DNA of 8,137 nt from JAEXNA01 sp050486105 (GCA_050486105.1 JBJHCR010000290.1:1-8137); one strand, 5' to 3'; positions 1 through 6,644 are shown, counted from the stretch's first letter. Program-made: numbers and translations. The notes: a model not told the origin generated them from the letters alone.

Positions 1-381
1 GAGGAGAGTCAGGCCGAAAAAGCGGTTCAGCTCGGTTGCGCCTTATTCGACCCCGTGAGTGTGCTGCTGAGTCACCTTGCCGAGGTCGTACGAAGCTCTC
101 CAGAACTGCTCTTGGGCAGGGGCGACATCAAGGACCTGATGGACAAGGCGGTGAAGATTTCTCCGGACTTGGACGGATTGCCGATAGGTTTAGTCTTAGA
201 CGTTTGCAAGCGCTTGCTGAAGATGGGTGGGTCCCTGGTGGATTTTCTGTCAATACTACGAATTACCAAGACGGCTTCCGAGATAACACCGGATCCTGGC
301 GAACTGGCGGAACTGATCTACCTGGAGTTGACCGAGCAACAAGCGGAAGGAGGGCTGGTGGTGAAGCCTACAGATTGCTGA
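1..381 (+). CDS. C-terminal part of an unrecognised helical protein (5' end outside window)
   Basis: The reading frame is open from base 1 to the TGA at 379-381, so the gene most likely starts before the window. The GTG at 55 is only an internal possibility. The visible 126 residues are rich in Leu, Glu and Asp and look alpha-helical: a stretch around VSVLLSHLAEVV, a segment around DIKDLMDKAVK, then hydrophobic LPIGLVLDVCKRLL and a charged tail ending in Cys. There is no transmembrane span, signal peptide or catalytic motif that I recognise. Codon use is biased like the neighbouring real genes (many CTG, GAC, AAG, GCC codons), which supports coding. The next gene on the same strand begins about 200 bases later, so there is no sign of coupling. 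Function unknown; the coding call is moderately sure. Confidence 0.6.
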   Translation, partial: EESQAEKAVQLGCALFDPVSVLLSHLAEVVRSSPELLLGRGDIKDLMDKAVKISPDLDGLPIGLVLDVCKRLLKMGGSLVDFLSILRITKTASEITPDPGELAELIYLELTEQQAEGGLVVKPTDC

Positions 382-516
382 GGCGCTCGAAATCGTCGAA
401 GGAGATCACCCCGGACGTGTTCCCATCAGTGGCGTTGAAGTGCTGAAACCGATTTTCTCTGTGAGGAAGCCGGAGGCCTCAACCAGGCTATACAGAGCTT
501 CAGGACTGATCCCGTC
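368..516 (-). pseudogene. Antisense remnant of an EF-hand calcium-binding protein, frameshifted
   Basis: On the minus strand, codons at 427-392 read DGNTSGVISFDD, a good 12-residue EF-hand loop: Asp1, Asn3, Ser5, Gly6, Ile8 and Asp12 in place of the more usual Glu. It is followed by FERLSNL and a TAG at 370-368. Upstream, in a different minus frame (516 to about 455), the sequence reads RGDGISPEALYSLVEASGFL, which resembles the end of a first loop and a following helix. The two frames would join if one base were added to the A4 run (T453-456 on the plus strand). Neither frame has a start codon that would give a complete protein. I infer a decayed two-EF-hand region rather than a working gene; a sequencing indel is the alternative. 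Its last bases overlap the end of the upstream plus-strand gene. Confidence 0.5.
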
Positions 517-519
517 TCC

Positions 520-544
520 CCTAGGAGGCTGCTGATTTAATCGG
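520..544 (+). repeat. 25-base element, copy 1 (contains an AGGAGG)
   Basis: This sequence begins CCTAG, has the core AGGCTGCTGA and ends TCGG. It matches 5147-5171 at 22 of 25 positions by direct comparison. It lies in non-coding DNA just before the serpin gene and includes AGGAGG at 523-528, 15 bases before GTG 544 and 54 bases before ATG 583. Its role is unknown: a protein-binding site, part of a leader, or a small dispersed repeat. Confidence 0.5.
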
Positions 545-582
545 TGAGGGAATACCTACAACATGTTGACGACCAATCGACT

Positions 583-1908
583 ATGTTTAAACTCACCTTA
601 CTTTTGATTCTTTCCGTACTGGTCAGCTTTTGTGGCTGCAGATCCTCGGAGGTTCCCCATCGACCCGAGGTTGTGACTCTCTCAGATAAGCCTGAGCAAA
701 CACGGGTCGAAGAACCAACCGTGGTTGCCGAGACCTTAGCAGCCGGGGAAGGCCAGAGCGAACAAGCTTCACCGAGTGGTCCTCCACCGGAAGCGGTCAT
801 TCAAGGCCTAAACAACTTTAGTATCGCTCTGTATAACGATGTCGCCAAGAATCACCACAGCAATCTCGCCGTCAGCCCATTAGGTTCCTACATTCTCATA
901 GCCATGCTGCACACCGGTGCCCAGGGAGCCGCGAGAGAGGCCATCGAGGAAAATCTCGGAATAGATGACTCCAGTCTGCAAGGGGTTTCAGCCCTGGTCA
1001 GCTCTTTGGATGCTGCTCCATCCCTGAACATCGCGCAGAAGATCTATCTGTCTTTTCAAACCTCAATCTTCCCTGAATATCTCTCGCGGGTCAGCCCGCT
1101 CCTCATAGACCCAACAGAGAGGGTTCCCTTTCTTGAGGACCCCGAAAAGGCGGTGGCAATTATCAATGAGTGGGTTGAGGAAAAGACCGCCGGATTGATC
1201 CAAGATTTCCTTCCTAAGCTCCCCAGGCAAACTCTTAGTGTGCTGGTTTCAGTCCTTCACTTCAAAGGCCAATGGGCTGTTAAGTTCGACCCGAGAAACA
1301 CCACCGCCGCTCACTTCACTCGAAGCGACGGAAGCAAAATCACGGTACCCATGATGCGCCTGAAAACTACCCTTCCCCTGAGGCAAACAGAAACCGGCAC
1401 CTTGGTGACCCTCAAGTACACCGATGAGACTGAGTGCCTGCTTTTTCTGCCCAATCCGGGGCATTCTCCGGAGAGTCTCTTGCTCGACCCAGAAAGTCAA
1501 GAACTGCTGACCTCTGCCTTCTTGCCACCAGAGAAAATCCGGCTCGAACTCCCGAGGTTCGAATTCGAGACCGACACTTTCAGCCTCACAAAAGCTTGGA
1601 GTAATCTTGGACTTGCACCGCTGGTCTCAGACCCCAACCTCTCCGGCATGCTGGAGTTTACGGGCAAAGTACCGCGCCTGGATCTCTTGGTCTTTCACAA
1701 GACTTATGTGAAGGTCGACGAAGAGGGGACCGAAGCCGCAGCAGCAACTGCGGTCGCAGTAGTAGCGCGGGGAGCTGCTGCTCAACCCGAACCGCTCCTG
1801 GTCCGTTTTGACCGTCCGTTCCTCTTTCTGCTTCGCCACTCGGAATCCAAAGCGATCTTCATGCTCGGTCGAGTGGAACAACCTGAGATATGGAAGAGTC
1901 CTGAATGA
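583..1908 (+). CDS. Serpin family serine protease inhibitor, predicted lipoprotein
   Basis: Serpins trap proteases covalently: the target cleaves the reactive-centre loop, which inserts into a beta-sheet. Residues 1-19 form a lipoprotein signal (Lys3, hydrophobic core, FCGC; lipid on Cys19), then a Pro/Glu-rich linker to about residue 70. The serpin fold follows: SPLGSYILIAMLHTGAQGAA (shutter), INEWVEEKTAGLIQDFLPK, LHFKGQWAVKFDP, and a C-terminal block ending RFDRPFLFLLRHSESKAIFMLGR in two parts of the terminal sheet. The hinge EEGTEAAAATAV fits the inhibitory consensus. Counting from Gly at P15 puts Arg396 (codon 1768-1770) at P1 and Gly at P1', so a trypsin-like target is inferred. The loop after P1 is about five residues longer than in alpha-1-antitrypsin. 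ATG 583 was chosen because it starts the signal peptide cleanly; GTG 544 in the same frame adds 13 acidic residues but lies nearer an AGGAGG. Length of 441 residues is normal for a serpin plus linker. Confidence 0.94.
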   Translation: MFKLTLLLILSVLVSFCGCRSSEVPHRPEVVTLSDKPEQTRVEEPTVVAETLAAGEGQSEQASPSGPPPEAVIQGLNNFSIALYNDVAKNHHSNLAVSPLGSYILIAMLHTGAQGAAREAIEENLGIDDSSLQGVSALVSSLDAAPSLNIAQKIYLSFQTSIFPEYLSRVSPLLIDPTERVPFLEDPEKAVAIINEWVEEKTAGLIQDFLPKLPRQTLSVLVSVLHFKGQWAVKFDPRNTTAAHFTRSDGSKITVPMMRLKTTLPLRQTETGTLVTLKYTDETECLLFLPNPGHSPESLLLDPESQELLTSAFLPPEKIRLELPRFEFETDTFSLTKAWSNLGLAPLVSDPNLSGMLEFTGKVPRLDLLVFHKTYVKVDEEGTEAAAATAVAVVARGAAAQPEPLLVRFDRPFLFLLRHSESKAIFMLGRVEQPEIWKSPE

Positions 1909-1967
1909 GGGGTTCACAGGCGCGGTGACCCTGGAGGATGGCACCCAAGAACCCCAACAAAGTGCGA

Positions 1968-2158
1968 CTATCCTTCCCGGTGAAGTTCTGGAAAAAACCT
2001 GGTTCGGAATCTTCTCTCGAAGGCCACTAAATTGTCGAACTCCCGGATCCACTGCGAGGCTCCCTCGGGCATACCTTCGATCAGCATCCCACCGACAAAG
2101 CCGAATAGGGAGCAACCCACCCAGCAAGGCCGCTAACCAAAAAAGTGGTCTTGCTCAC
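1968..2158 (-). pseudogene. Short minus-strand coding remnant or small membrane protein, frame broken
   Basis: The gap between the serpin and the kinase (1909-2258) is otherwise empty. On the minus strand, GTG 2158 opens MSKTTFLVSGLAGWVAPYS and stops at TGA about 25 codons later. A second frame, open from about GTG 2120 to TAG at 1970-1968, reads VGCSLFGFVGGMLIEGM and then a charged, aromatic tail containing QWIREFDNLVAFERRF and ending in FPELHREG. One added base in the GGG run near 2079 would fuse them into a protein of about 60 residues with one N-terminal hydrophobic segment. Alternatively the 50-codon frame alone could be a small gene, but it has no Shine-Dalgarno sequence. The family is not recognised. 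The evidence is only the protein-like composition of the tail, so confidence is low. Confidence 0.3.
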
Positions 2159-2258
2159 CCCTTGATTCTTTCTCTTAACCTGATCCTCACCGTAGTTTAA
2201 GTCAAGGGCGGAACTCCCCTCTCAAAAGCCCGGTTAGGAGCACTGATTCGAAGAAAGG

Positions 2259-3701
2259 ATGCCCTTATTAATGTATTCACTTGCTCTATCTCTGCTTCTG
2301 ATTTCCCCCAGACACGAACTTCGCGATAGCGTCGCCGAAGAATTGAAAGGCGCCCCGGTCAAGGTGGAGTGGCAAAAGGACTTTGACCGCGCTCTGAGTG
2401 ACGACAAGCTGAAAAGGTTCGACGTGATCATCTTGGAGACCGACCAAGTCTCAGAGATCGGTGAACTGAAGGTCTTGGCTCGCAGCATTCCTATCATACT
2501 GCTTCACAAGAATGCCAATCATCGGGTTGGACTGGCCGCAATTCGTGAGGGAGCATCCGAATATCTCACCGAGGACGAGATGGGCTCTGGCACCCTATTC
2601 CGAGTCTTGCGCTACTGTGTGGAGCGAGCCAAAGTGGAACACGCTTTAGAGGCAAGCAGAACCCTGGTTTTTCGAAGTCAGAAAATGGAAGCTATCGGCA
2701 GAACTCTAGCCGGAGTGGTGCACGACTTCCGCCACTTCCTCCAAGTGATCTATGGCAACTGCAGCTTGATGAAGCGAATGAGCGACCAGCCGGTTATGGA
2801 TGAGATGGTTGAGGAGATTCGGCTGGCTGGAGATAAGGCCAATAATGTCATCCGCAATCTCATCAACTTTGCTGAGGGTAAGCGCCCGGGCCATATGATG
2901 GTGGATGTCAATCGGGTGATCCTGGAAATGACTCCTCTTTTCAAAGCTCTGATGAAACCCGGACAGCTACTCGAACACCACCTGACCACTTTTCCGTTGC
3001 TGGCCCGCCTCGACTCCCGCCTTGAACAAGTCCTGATGAATCTGGTGGTCAACGCCGTGGATGCCCTGGCACCCAATCACGGAAAAGTTATCCTGGAAAC
3101 CCGCTATCTACACCTGGATCGCTCCTACACCGACGGGGACATGAAACTCAAACCCGGAAGCTATGTGGTGATAGAGGTTTCCGACAACGGATGTGGGATC
3201 CGCCCTGAAGTGAAAGAAAGAATCTTTGAACCGTTCTTTACCACCAAATCTCGAGAGCAGGGAACCGGGCTGGGATTGGCCGTTGTTTTCAGTACCCTCA
3301 AGGATTGGAGGGGGGAGTTGGCCGTTCAGAGTGCCATAGGTGTAGGGACCACCTTCAAGTTGGTCCTAGATTGTGATCTGGCTCCTCCAGAACTTTCCCC
3401 AAGTCTTGAAAGCATCCAAAGGGTCACCCTTCACGAGAAGGACAGCTTGCTTCGCTTGCAGCTCAGGCGCGACCTATCGGCCCTCGGGTGTGAGGTCAGC
3501 GAGCTTCCCGAAGCTGGAGAGGGCCTCTTGATCTACGAGCTTGATGAAGCTCCTCACCCTTACGGTGTGATGATCTCGGAGTTCAGTCCGAACCTCTTGA
3601 GAGCCATCGACAAGATCGATGATCGGGTGAAGACGCTGAGAACTCCCTTTGCCCGACACGAACTCCAAAGAGCTCTAGCAACGACCGGAGAGTTAGATTG
3701 A
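2259..3701 (+). CDS. Soluble sensor histidine kinase with two degenerate receiver-like domains
   Basis: Predicted cytoplasmic two-component kinase of 480 residues with no membrane span. Residues 7-125 resemble a receiver domain (LLLISPRHELR, then FDVIILE, then REGASEYL), but Glu60 replaces the phospho-accepting Asp and the conserved Thr and Lys are not evident. Residues 140-205 hold the phosphoacceptor helix: SQKMEAIGRTLAGVVHDF with His155 (codon 2721-2723). The ATPase domain follows: N-box NLVVNAVDAL (Asn265), G1 DNGCG (309-313), F-box FEPFFTTK (324-330 region), G2 GTGLGL (335-340). Residues 386-475 look like a second receiver relic (RRDLSALGCEVSELPEAGEG, then YGVMISEF with Glu441 at the Asp position, then TPFARHELQRAL). 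A PAS or transmembrane sensor is absent. No response regulator lies next to it, so it is an orphan kinase here. ATG 2259 directly abuts an AAAGG; ATG 2271 has better spacing and keeps the first strand, so it may be the real start. Confidence 0.92.
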   Translation: MPLLMYSLALSLLLISPRHELRDSVAEELKGAPVKVEWQKDFDRALSDDKLKRFDVIILETDQVSEIGELKVLARSIPIILLHKNANHRVGLAAIREGASEYLTEDEMGSGTLFRVLRYCVERAKVEHALEASRTLVFRSQKMEAIGRTLAGVVHDFRHFLQVIYGNCSLMKRMSDQPVMDEMVEEIRLAGDKANNVIRNLINFAEGKRPGHMMVDVNRVILEMTPLFKALMKPGQLLEHHLTTFPLLARLDSRLEQVLMNLVVNAVDALAPNHGKVILETRYLHLDRSYTDGDMKLKPGSYVVIEVSDNGCGIRPEVKERIFEPFFTTKSREQGTGLGLAVVFSTLKDWRGELAVQSAIGVGTTFKLVLDCDLAPPELSPSLESIQRVTLHEKDSLLRLQLRRDLSALGCEVSELPEAGEGLLIYELDEAPHPYGVMISEFSPNLLRAIDKIDDRVKTLRTPFARHELQRALATTGELD

Positions 3702-3725
3702 GATACCATCACCAGGCCTTTCGAC

Positions 3726-5096
3726 TCATCCTAGTTTTTGGGTTAGAGTTTCCAGATTCCGCAACAGACGCTGCAAGGCCGCTACCATGGCCTTGGGATC
3801 AGGTTGGTGACTTGGACGGTCTGCCCCAACCAGCAACGAAGCGCCCCCTAGAAAGACAGCTCCACCCAGAGGCAGCCCGAAGGGTAAACTCAACAGGAGT
3901 CCTCCCAAGACCAAACCCATGGCAAGAGCGTCTCCCGGAGATCTAGAAAACCGGAAATTATTCGGGTCTAGACGGTGCTGCACCCTCTCCATTGCTTCGG
4001 AGAGCGCCGCACGAAGGCGAGTTTCCTTAGCTCGATTCTCCAGCAAGCCAAAAGTGGAAAGGTCCGTGGGCAACTCGTGAGCGGAAACGAATAAGTCCAA
4101 GGTGCAGGCGCCTTGTTCCACCTGTAGAGGTTCTTGATGAATGATCACTCCATCCTGCACCCAGTGACACATAGAAACTGAGCCAAGCCCAACGGATGGT
4201 TGCTGCAGCTTGCTCGGAGCAAATTGGTCCTCTGTGAACGAAACTCGAGCAAAGCCCACGAAATCTTGGTCTTCTAGGAGCCTAAATGACTCGACCAAGC
4301 CTGCAACTCGGATGTCGGCCTTCAGACCAGGCCTGACTTGCCGTAAGACGTTTCGAGGAACTCTAAGCGCCCCTTCTTCAAGGGTCTCCACCTTCGACAC
4401 CAGGCCCTCTAGGAACAGGACAATCTCCTGACAATCCGCACCCCAAGCTTTTCTCGGCACCCCAAGATGGGCCACGTCATAACGACCGAATCGGATGGGA
4501 ATCGGGGCACATACAGCAAAGGTCGCAAGCTCGGCAAATTCCCTCGCAGCCAGAGCCGAACTTGGGGCCAAGCCAAAAATCCCGGTCCCTTTCTCTTCGC
4601 TTGGATACTCTACAGTGAGCCTTATCTGAAGGGCGGATTTGACCTGAACTTGGTCTGTGTTGCAGGTCAGAGACCCATTCCTAAACTCGAGAATCTCACA
4701 CTTCTCTCGACCCTGACGAAAGGCCACTTTGAAGGGTCGCTCCGACTGGGCCGCCAGGGCCCTCAGGCCCACAGCGAGATGCCAGGCCGCCCCCCTACCT
4801 GCTACTTCAGCCTGAAGTAGGAGCCGATAGACTTGGGTGGCAAAGAACTGCTTGGCCGGAGAGAAGGATAGGAGGGTTTGAGTCCGGGTCTGCTTGATCT
4901 CAACCTTCGGTGCCCCTGAGGCCACGGCGGCCTGAACGACCTTACTGATCCAAGCCGCACTTCTCGGCAACTGCGCCCGCGCGAGCTTTAGCACAGCCTT
5001 CTCCTGGGTCACCGTGAAAGCTCCTGCTGAATCGAATACGCCAACCGAGGCCGATGAGACCATCAAACGCTCAACATTCAGGGGAGAATCGTCCAT
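3726..5096 (-). CDS. Uncharacterised 456-residue protein, possible degenerate Hsp90-type fold with C-terminal hydrophobic hairpin
   Basis: This long frame has consistent codon use and converges on the kinase gene, with 24 bases between the stops. I cannot name the family with certainty. The N-terminal part reads FTVTQEKAVLKLARAQLP, then AWISKVVQAAVASGAPKVEI (49-68), which resembles the first ATP-site helix of Hsp90/GHKL proteins (a helix followed by GA-x-x-hydrophobic). The expected catalytic Glu/Asn and the DxGxG loop are not visible, so ATP binding is doubtful. The middle (100-345) is mixed alpha/beta with no recognised motif. Residues 389-425 (ALAMGLVLGGLLLSLPFG and onward) are a Gly/Leu-rich hydrophobic hairpin that could be one or two membrane passes, followed by a short helical tail. 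ATG 5096 has no clear Shine-Dalgarno; TAG closes the frame upstream at about 5151. A membrane-anchored chaperone-like protein is an inference only. Confidence 0.85.
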   Translation of the reverse strand: MDDSPLNVERLMVSSASVGVFDSAGAFTVTQEKAVLKLARAQLPRSAAWISKVVQAAVASGAPKVEIKQTRTQTLLSFSPAKQFFATQVYRLLLQAEVAGRGAAWHLAVGLRALAAQSERPFKVAFRQGREKCEILEFRNGSLTCNTDQVQVKSALQIRLTVEYPSEEKGTGIFGLAPSSALAAREFAELATFAVCAPIPIRFGRYDVAHLGVPRKAWGADCQEIVLFLEGLVSKVETLEEGALRVPRNVLRQVRPGLKADIRVAGLVESFRLLEDQDFVGFARVSFTEDQFAPSKLQQPSVGLGSVSMCHWVQDGVIIHQEPLQVEQGACTLDLFVSAHELPTDLSTFGLLENRAKETRLRAALSEAMERVQHRLDPNNFRFSRSPGDALAMGLVLGGLLLSLPFGLPLGGAVFLGGASLLVGADRPSHQPDPKAMVAALQRLLRNLETLTQKLG

Positions 5097-5146
5097 TTCA
5101 AGACACTTTGGAACCTCAGGAAATTCACCTTCCGAGGGCCACGGAA

Positions 5147-5171
5147 CCTAGAAGGCTGCTGAATTATTCGG
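5147..5171 (+). repeat. 25-base element, copy 2
   Basis: It differs from 520-544 at positions 6, 17 and 21 only. It sits in the 270-base gap between the divergent minus-strand gene (start 5096) and the MAPEG gene (start 5367), about 50 bases from the former. Unlike copy 1 it reads CCTAGAAGG, so the strong Shine-Dalgarno core is not conserved. Function unknown. Confidence 0.5.
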
Positions 5172-5256
5172 ACCGTTGGGCGAGCCGGGGGACCAGCAGA
5201 TGAAGCCTTGAAACTCACCTCTGGCATCTTAGGACGCTGGCTCCAGGGAAGCACAA

Positions 5257-5271
5257 TGCGGTGGGACCGCA
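5257..5271. promoter_or_regulatory. Short perfect inverted repeat (6-bp arms)
   Basis: TGCGGT and ACCGCA flank GGG. It lies in the divergent intergenic region between the genes starting at 5096 and 5367, where an operator would be expected. No T-run follows it, so it is not a rho-independent terminator. Six-base arms can arise by chance; the position is the only support for a regulatory role. Confidence 0.2.
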
Positions 5272-5289
5272 AGCAGGGGAAGTGAGCTT

Positions 5290-5370
5290 ATGTCCAAGAG
5301 GTCTTGGCATATCTCTCCTCCGTGCGACCAGGAGTTGTTCCCCAAGAGAAGCGAAGACCCGAGCCTATGA
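5290..5370 (+). CDS. Possible 26-codon upstream ORF overlapping the MAPEG start (ATGA)
   Basis: ATG 5290 follows GGGGAAG at a usable distance and encodes 26 residues beginning MSKRSWHISPPC and ending SEDPSL. Its TGA (5368-5370) shares bases with the MAPEG ATG (5367-5369), the classic ATGA overlap for translational coupling. The MAPEG start itself has no good Shine-Dalgarno, which would fit coupling. The peptide resembles nothing I know, and an ORF this short can occur by chance. Confidence 0.25.
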   Translation: MSKRSWHISPPCDQELFPKRSEDPSL

Positions 5371-5807
5371 ATACTGAAGCTCTGTTTTGTTTCACCGCTG
5401 CCTCGGCTTATCTGTTCCTGAAGATGTTTCTAAACTCTGGTCTCCAAGGCTATGCTCGTTTCCGGGGCTTGGGATTCAAGTATCCAGAAGACCAAGCCTT
5501 CAAGAAGGACACCAATCCCAACGATTCGCTGCTGGATTTGGAATTCCGAGCCACGGCCGCTTGGCGAAACGACCTCGAGAATATCCCCATGTTTCTGGTG
5601 GCGGCCCTGTGTGGTTTGCTGGCCGGAATTCCGACGGCAGCCTACCAGATTCTCCTAACCGCTTACTGTGGTTTGCGAACCCTTCACACCCTAACCCTCG
5701 TTATGGGCAAGCAACCCTGGCGCTTCATCGGTTACGCCGGTGGTATCAGCATAACCGGAATCCTCTTTTTGTGGAGCTTAAAGCTCTTAGGATCTGGTCT
5801 GGAATAA
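5367..5807 (+). CDS. MAPEG family integral membrane protein (microsomal glutathione S-transferase-like)
   Basis: MAPEG proteins are small four-helix membrane enzymes, often glutathione-dependent transferases or peroxidases. This one has 146 residues, the usual length. Hydrophobic segments lie at about 5-24, 73-89, 92-112 and 120-142. The diagnostic motif after the first loop is present: RATAAWRNDLENIPMFL (61-77), with the N-D-L-E-N core. The third helix region carries LRTLHTLT (103-110), followed by QPWR (116-119), both typical of the microsomal GST1 branch. The first loop contains GFKYPEDQAF, also typical. ATG 5367 was chosen over TTG 5304 because the membrane helix starts right after it and the 21 extra residues have no family counterpart. 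The bacterial substrate is unknown. It stands alone; the next gene on this strand begins 255 bases later, across an antisense fragment. Confidence 0.88.
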   Translation: MNTEALFCFTAASAYLFLKMFLNSGLQGYARFRGLGFKYPEDQAFKKDTNPNDSLLDLEFRATAAWRNDLENIPMFLVAALCGLLAGIPTAAYQILLTAYCGLRTLHTLTLVMGKQPWRFIGYAGGISITGILFLWSLKLLGSGLE

Positions 5808-5811
5808 CTTT

Positions 5812-6060
5812 TTATTTTCGGTTGTCGAGGGTTTCGGGAGTGTCGGGAGTCCGATGATAGGGACGATTTCCATAGGGAGCGGTGTCGGTGACCATCAGAG
5901 CCTGGTAGCCCGCCTGCCAAAAGGACCAATGGTCGGACTTCTCCACGCCCTGAACGTGACCCAGAGCAGCCAATCCTTCTGTAGGTAGGGTGCCAGCCGA
6001 GAAAACCGAAAAGATCATCCATCGCTCCAGGATAGAAAACGAATCGAGACGAAAAATCAT
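5812..6060 (-). pseudogene. C-terminal fragment of an M28-family metallopeptidase (paralogue of the intact gene at 6701-7696)
   Basis: The minus frame of 82 codons is homologous to about residues 236-309 of the neighbouring intact peptidase. Shared blocks: TLP-x-EGLAA, SDHWSFWQ, GY-x-ALM, TDTAP, PYHR and DTPETLD. The final metal-ligand His (PYHR) is kept. The first three-quarters of the enzyme, including the other zinc ligands and the lipoprotein signal, is missing, and the last 22 residues are replaced by NRK and a stop. The DNA of the two copies is still roughly four-fifths identical by eye over 5824-5937 versus 6773-6886. No frameshift is seen inside the fragment. ATG 6060 is probably fortuitous and has no Shine-Dalgarno. 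It cannot be an active M28 enzyme. It fills the space between the MAPEG stop and the reductase start almost exactly. Confidence 0.75.
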
Positions 6061-6062
6061 GG

Positions 6063-6644
6063 ATGCGCACCATTTATTACACTGCAGCTAGCTTGGACGG
6101 CTACACCGCAGACTCATCGGATTCTCTTGACTGGCTCTTGCAATTCGGCGAACCTGCAGAAGGCTATTTTGAGGACCTCCTACGAGGAGTGGGAGCTTTG
6201 GCCTTGGGCGGCAACACTTACCGTTGGATTCTGAAAAACCAAATCCGACCTGACTCCGAGAGTCCCCATCCCTGGCCTTACACTAAGCCCGCCTGGGTTT
6301 TCAGTAGCCGCCCTCACGAACAGCTCCCCGGAGCCAACATCACCTTTTGTTCCGGAAACGTTCGTGAGCAGCACCGTAAAATGCGCGAAGTCGCTGGACA
6401 GCTAACCATCTGGGTTATGGGCGGGGGGCAGTTAGCGGCCCAATTCCTGGAGGAAGGTCTCCTGGATGAGATCAAGGTGTCTTTGGCACCCGTAACCTTG
6501 GGAGAGGGTACCCCAATCCTTCCACTCCGTTTGGACAAAGCCCCCCTAGAGCTACTCTCTGCCACGCCGATAGGCAAAGGTTTCGTCGACCTAAGATACC
6601 AAGTCCTTAGGAGCACTGAAAACCTTGAGAGGACCTCTCCGTGA
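6063..6644 (+). CDS. Dihydrofolate reductase / RibD C-terminal domain family protein
   Basis: Predicted cytoplasmic NAD(P)H-dependent reductase of the DHFR-like fold, 193 residues, a normal length for stand-alone members. Visible family features: strand and loop IYYTAASLDGYTAD (4-17), DSLDWLL (20-26), the LGGNTYRW segment (48-55), the strand PAWVFSSRP (77-84), the nucleotide-binding turn IWVMGGGQLAAQFLEEGLLD (116-135), and EIKVSLAPVTLGEGTPIL (136-153). These match small RibD_C proteins of unknown substrate more closely than true FolA, so folate or riboflavin synthesis should not be assumed; no folate or riboflavin gene is nearby. ATG 6063 is two bases from the divergent ATG 6060 of the peptidase fragment, so any promoter must lie inside that fragment. 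No strong Shine-Dalgarno is seen. The gene converges with the intact M28 gene, with a 56-base gap. Confidence 0.9.
   Translation: MRTIYYTAASLDGYTADSSDSLDWLLQFGEPAEGYFEDLLRGVGALALGGNTYRWILKNQIRPDSESPHPWPYTKPAWVFSSRPHEQLPGANITFCSGNVREQHRKMREVAGQLTIWVMGGGQLAAQFLEEGLLDEIKVSLAPVTLGEGTPILPLRLDKAPLELLSATPIGKGFVDLRYQVLRSTENLERTSP

Noticed and set aside
36..446. 136-codon plus-strand frame overlapping the first gene
   Set aside because: It is Arg/Gly/Ser-rich in a shifted frame; the frame open from base 1 to 381 has normal codon use.
1627..2127. 166-codon minus-strand frame starting at TTG 2127
   Set aside because: Most of it is antisense to the serpin 3' end and has no protein-like composition; only the separate frames at 1968-2158 look coding.
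3698..3946. 82-codon plus-strand frame after the kinase stop
   Set aside because: It starts at TTG, is antisense to the 3' end of the 3726-5096 gene and has no recognisable features.
2234..6619. Exact 13-base match (TTAGGAGCACTGA) at 2234 and 6607
   Set aside because: A 13-base match is expected about once by chance in a window this long, and the second copy is inside the reductase coding sequence.
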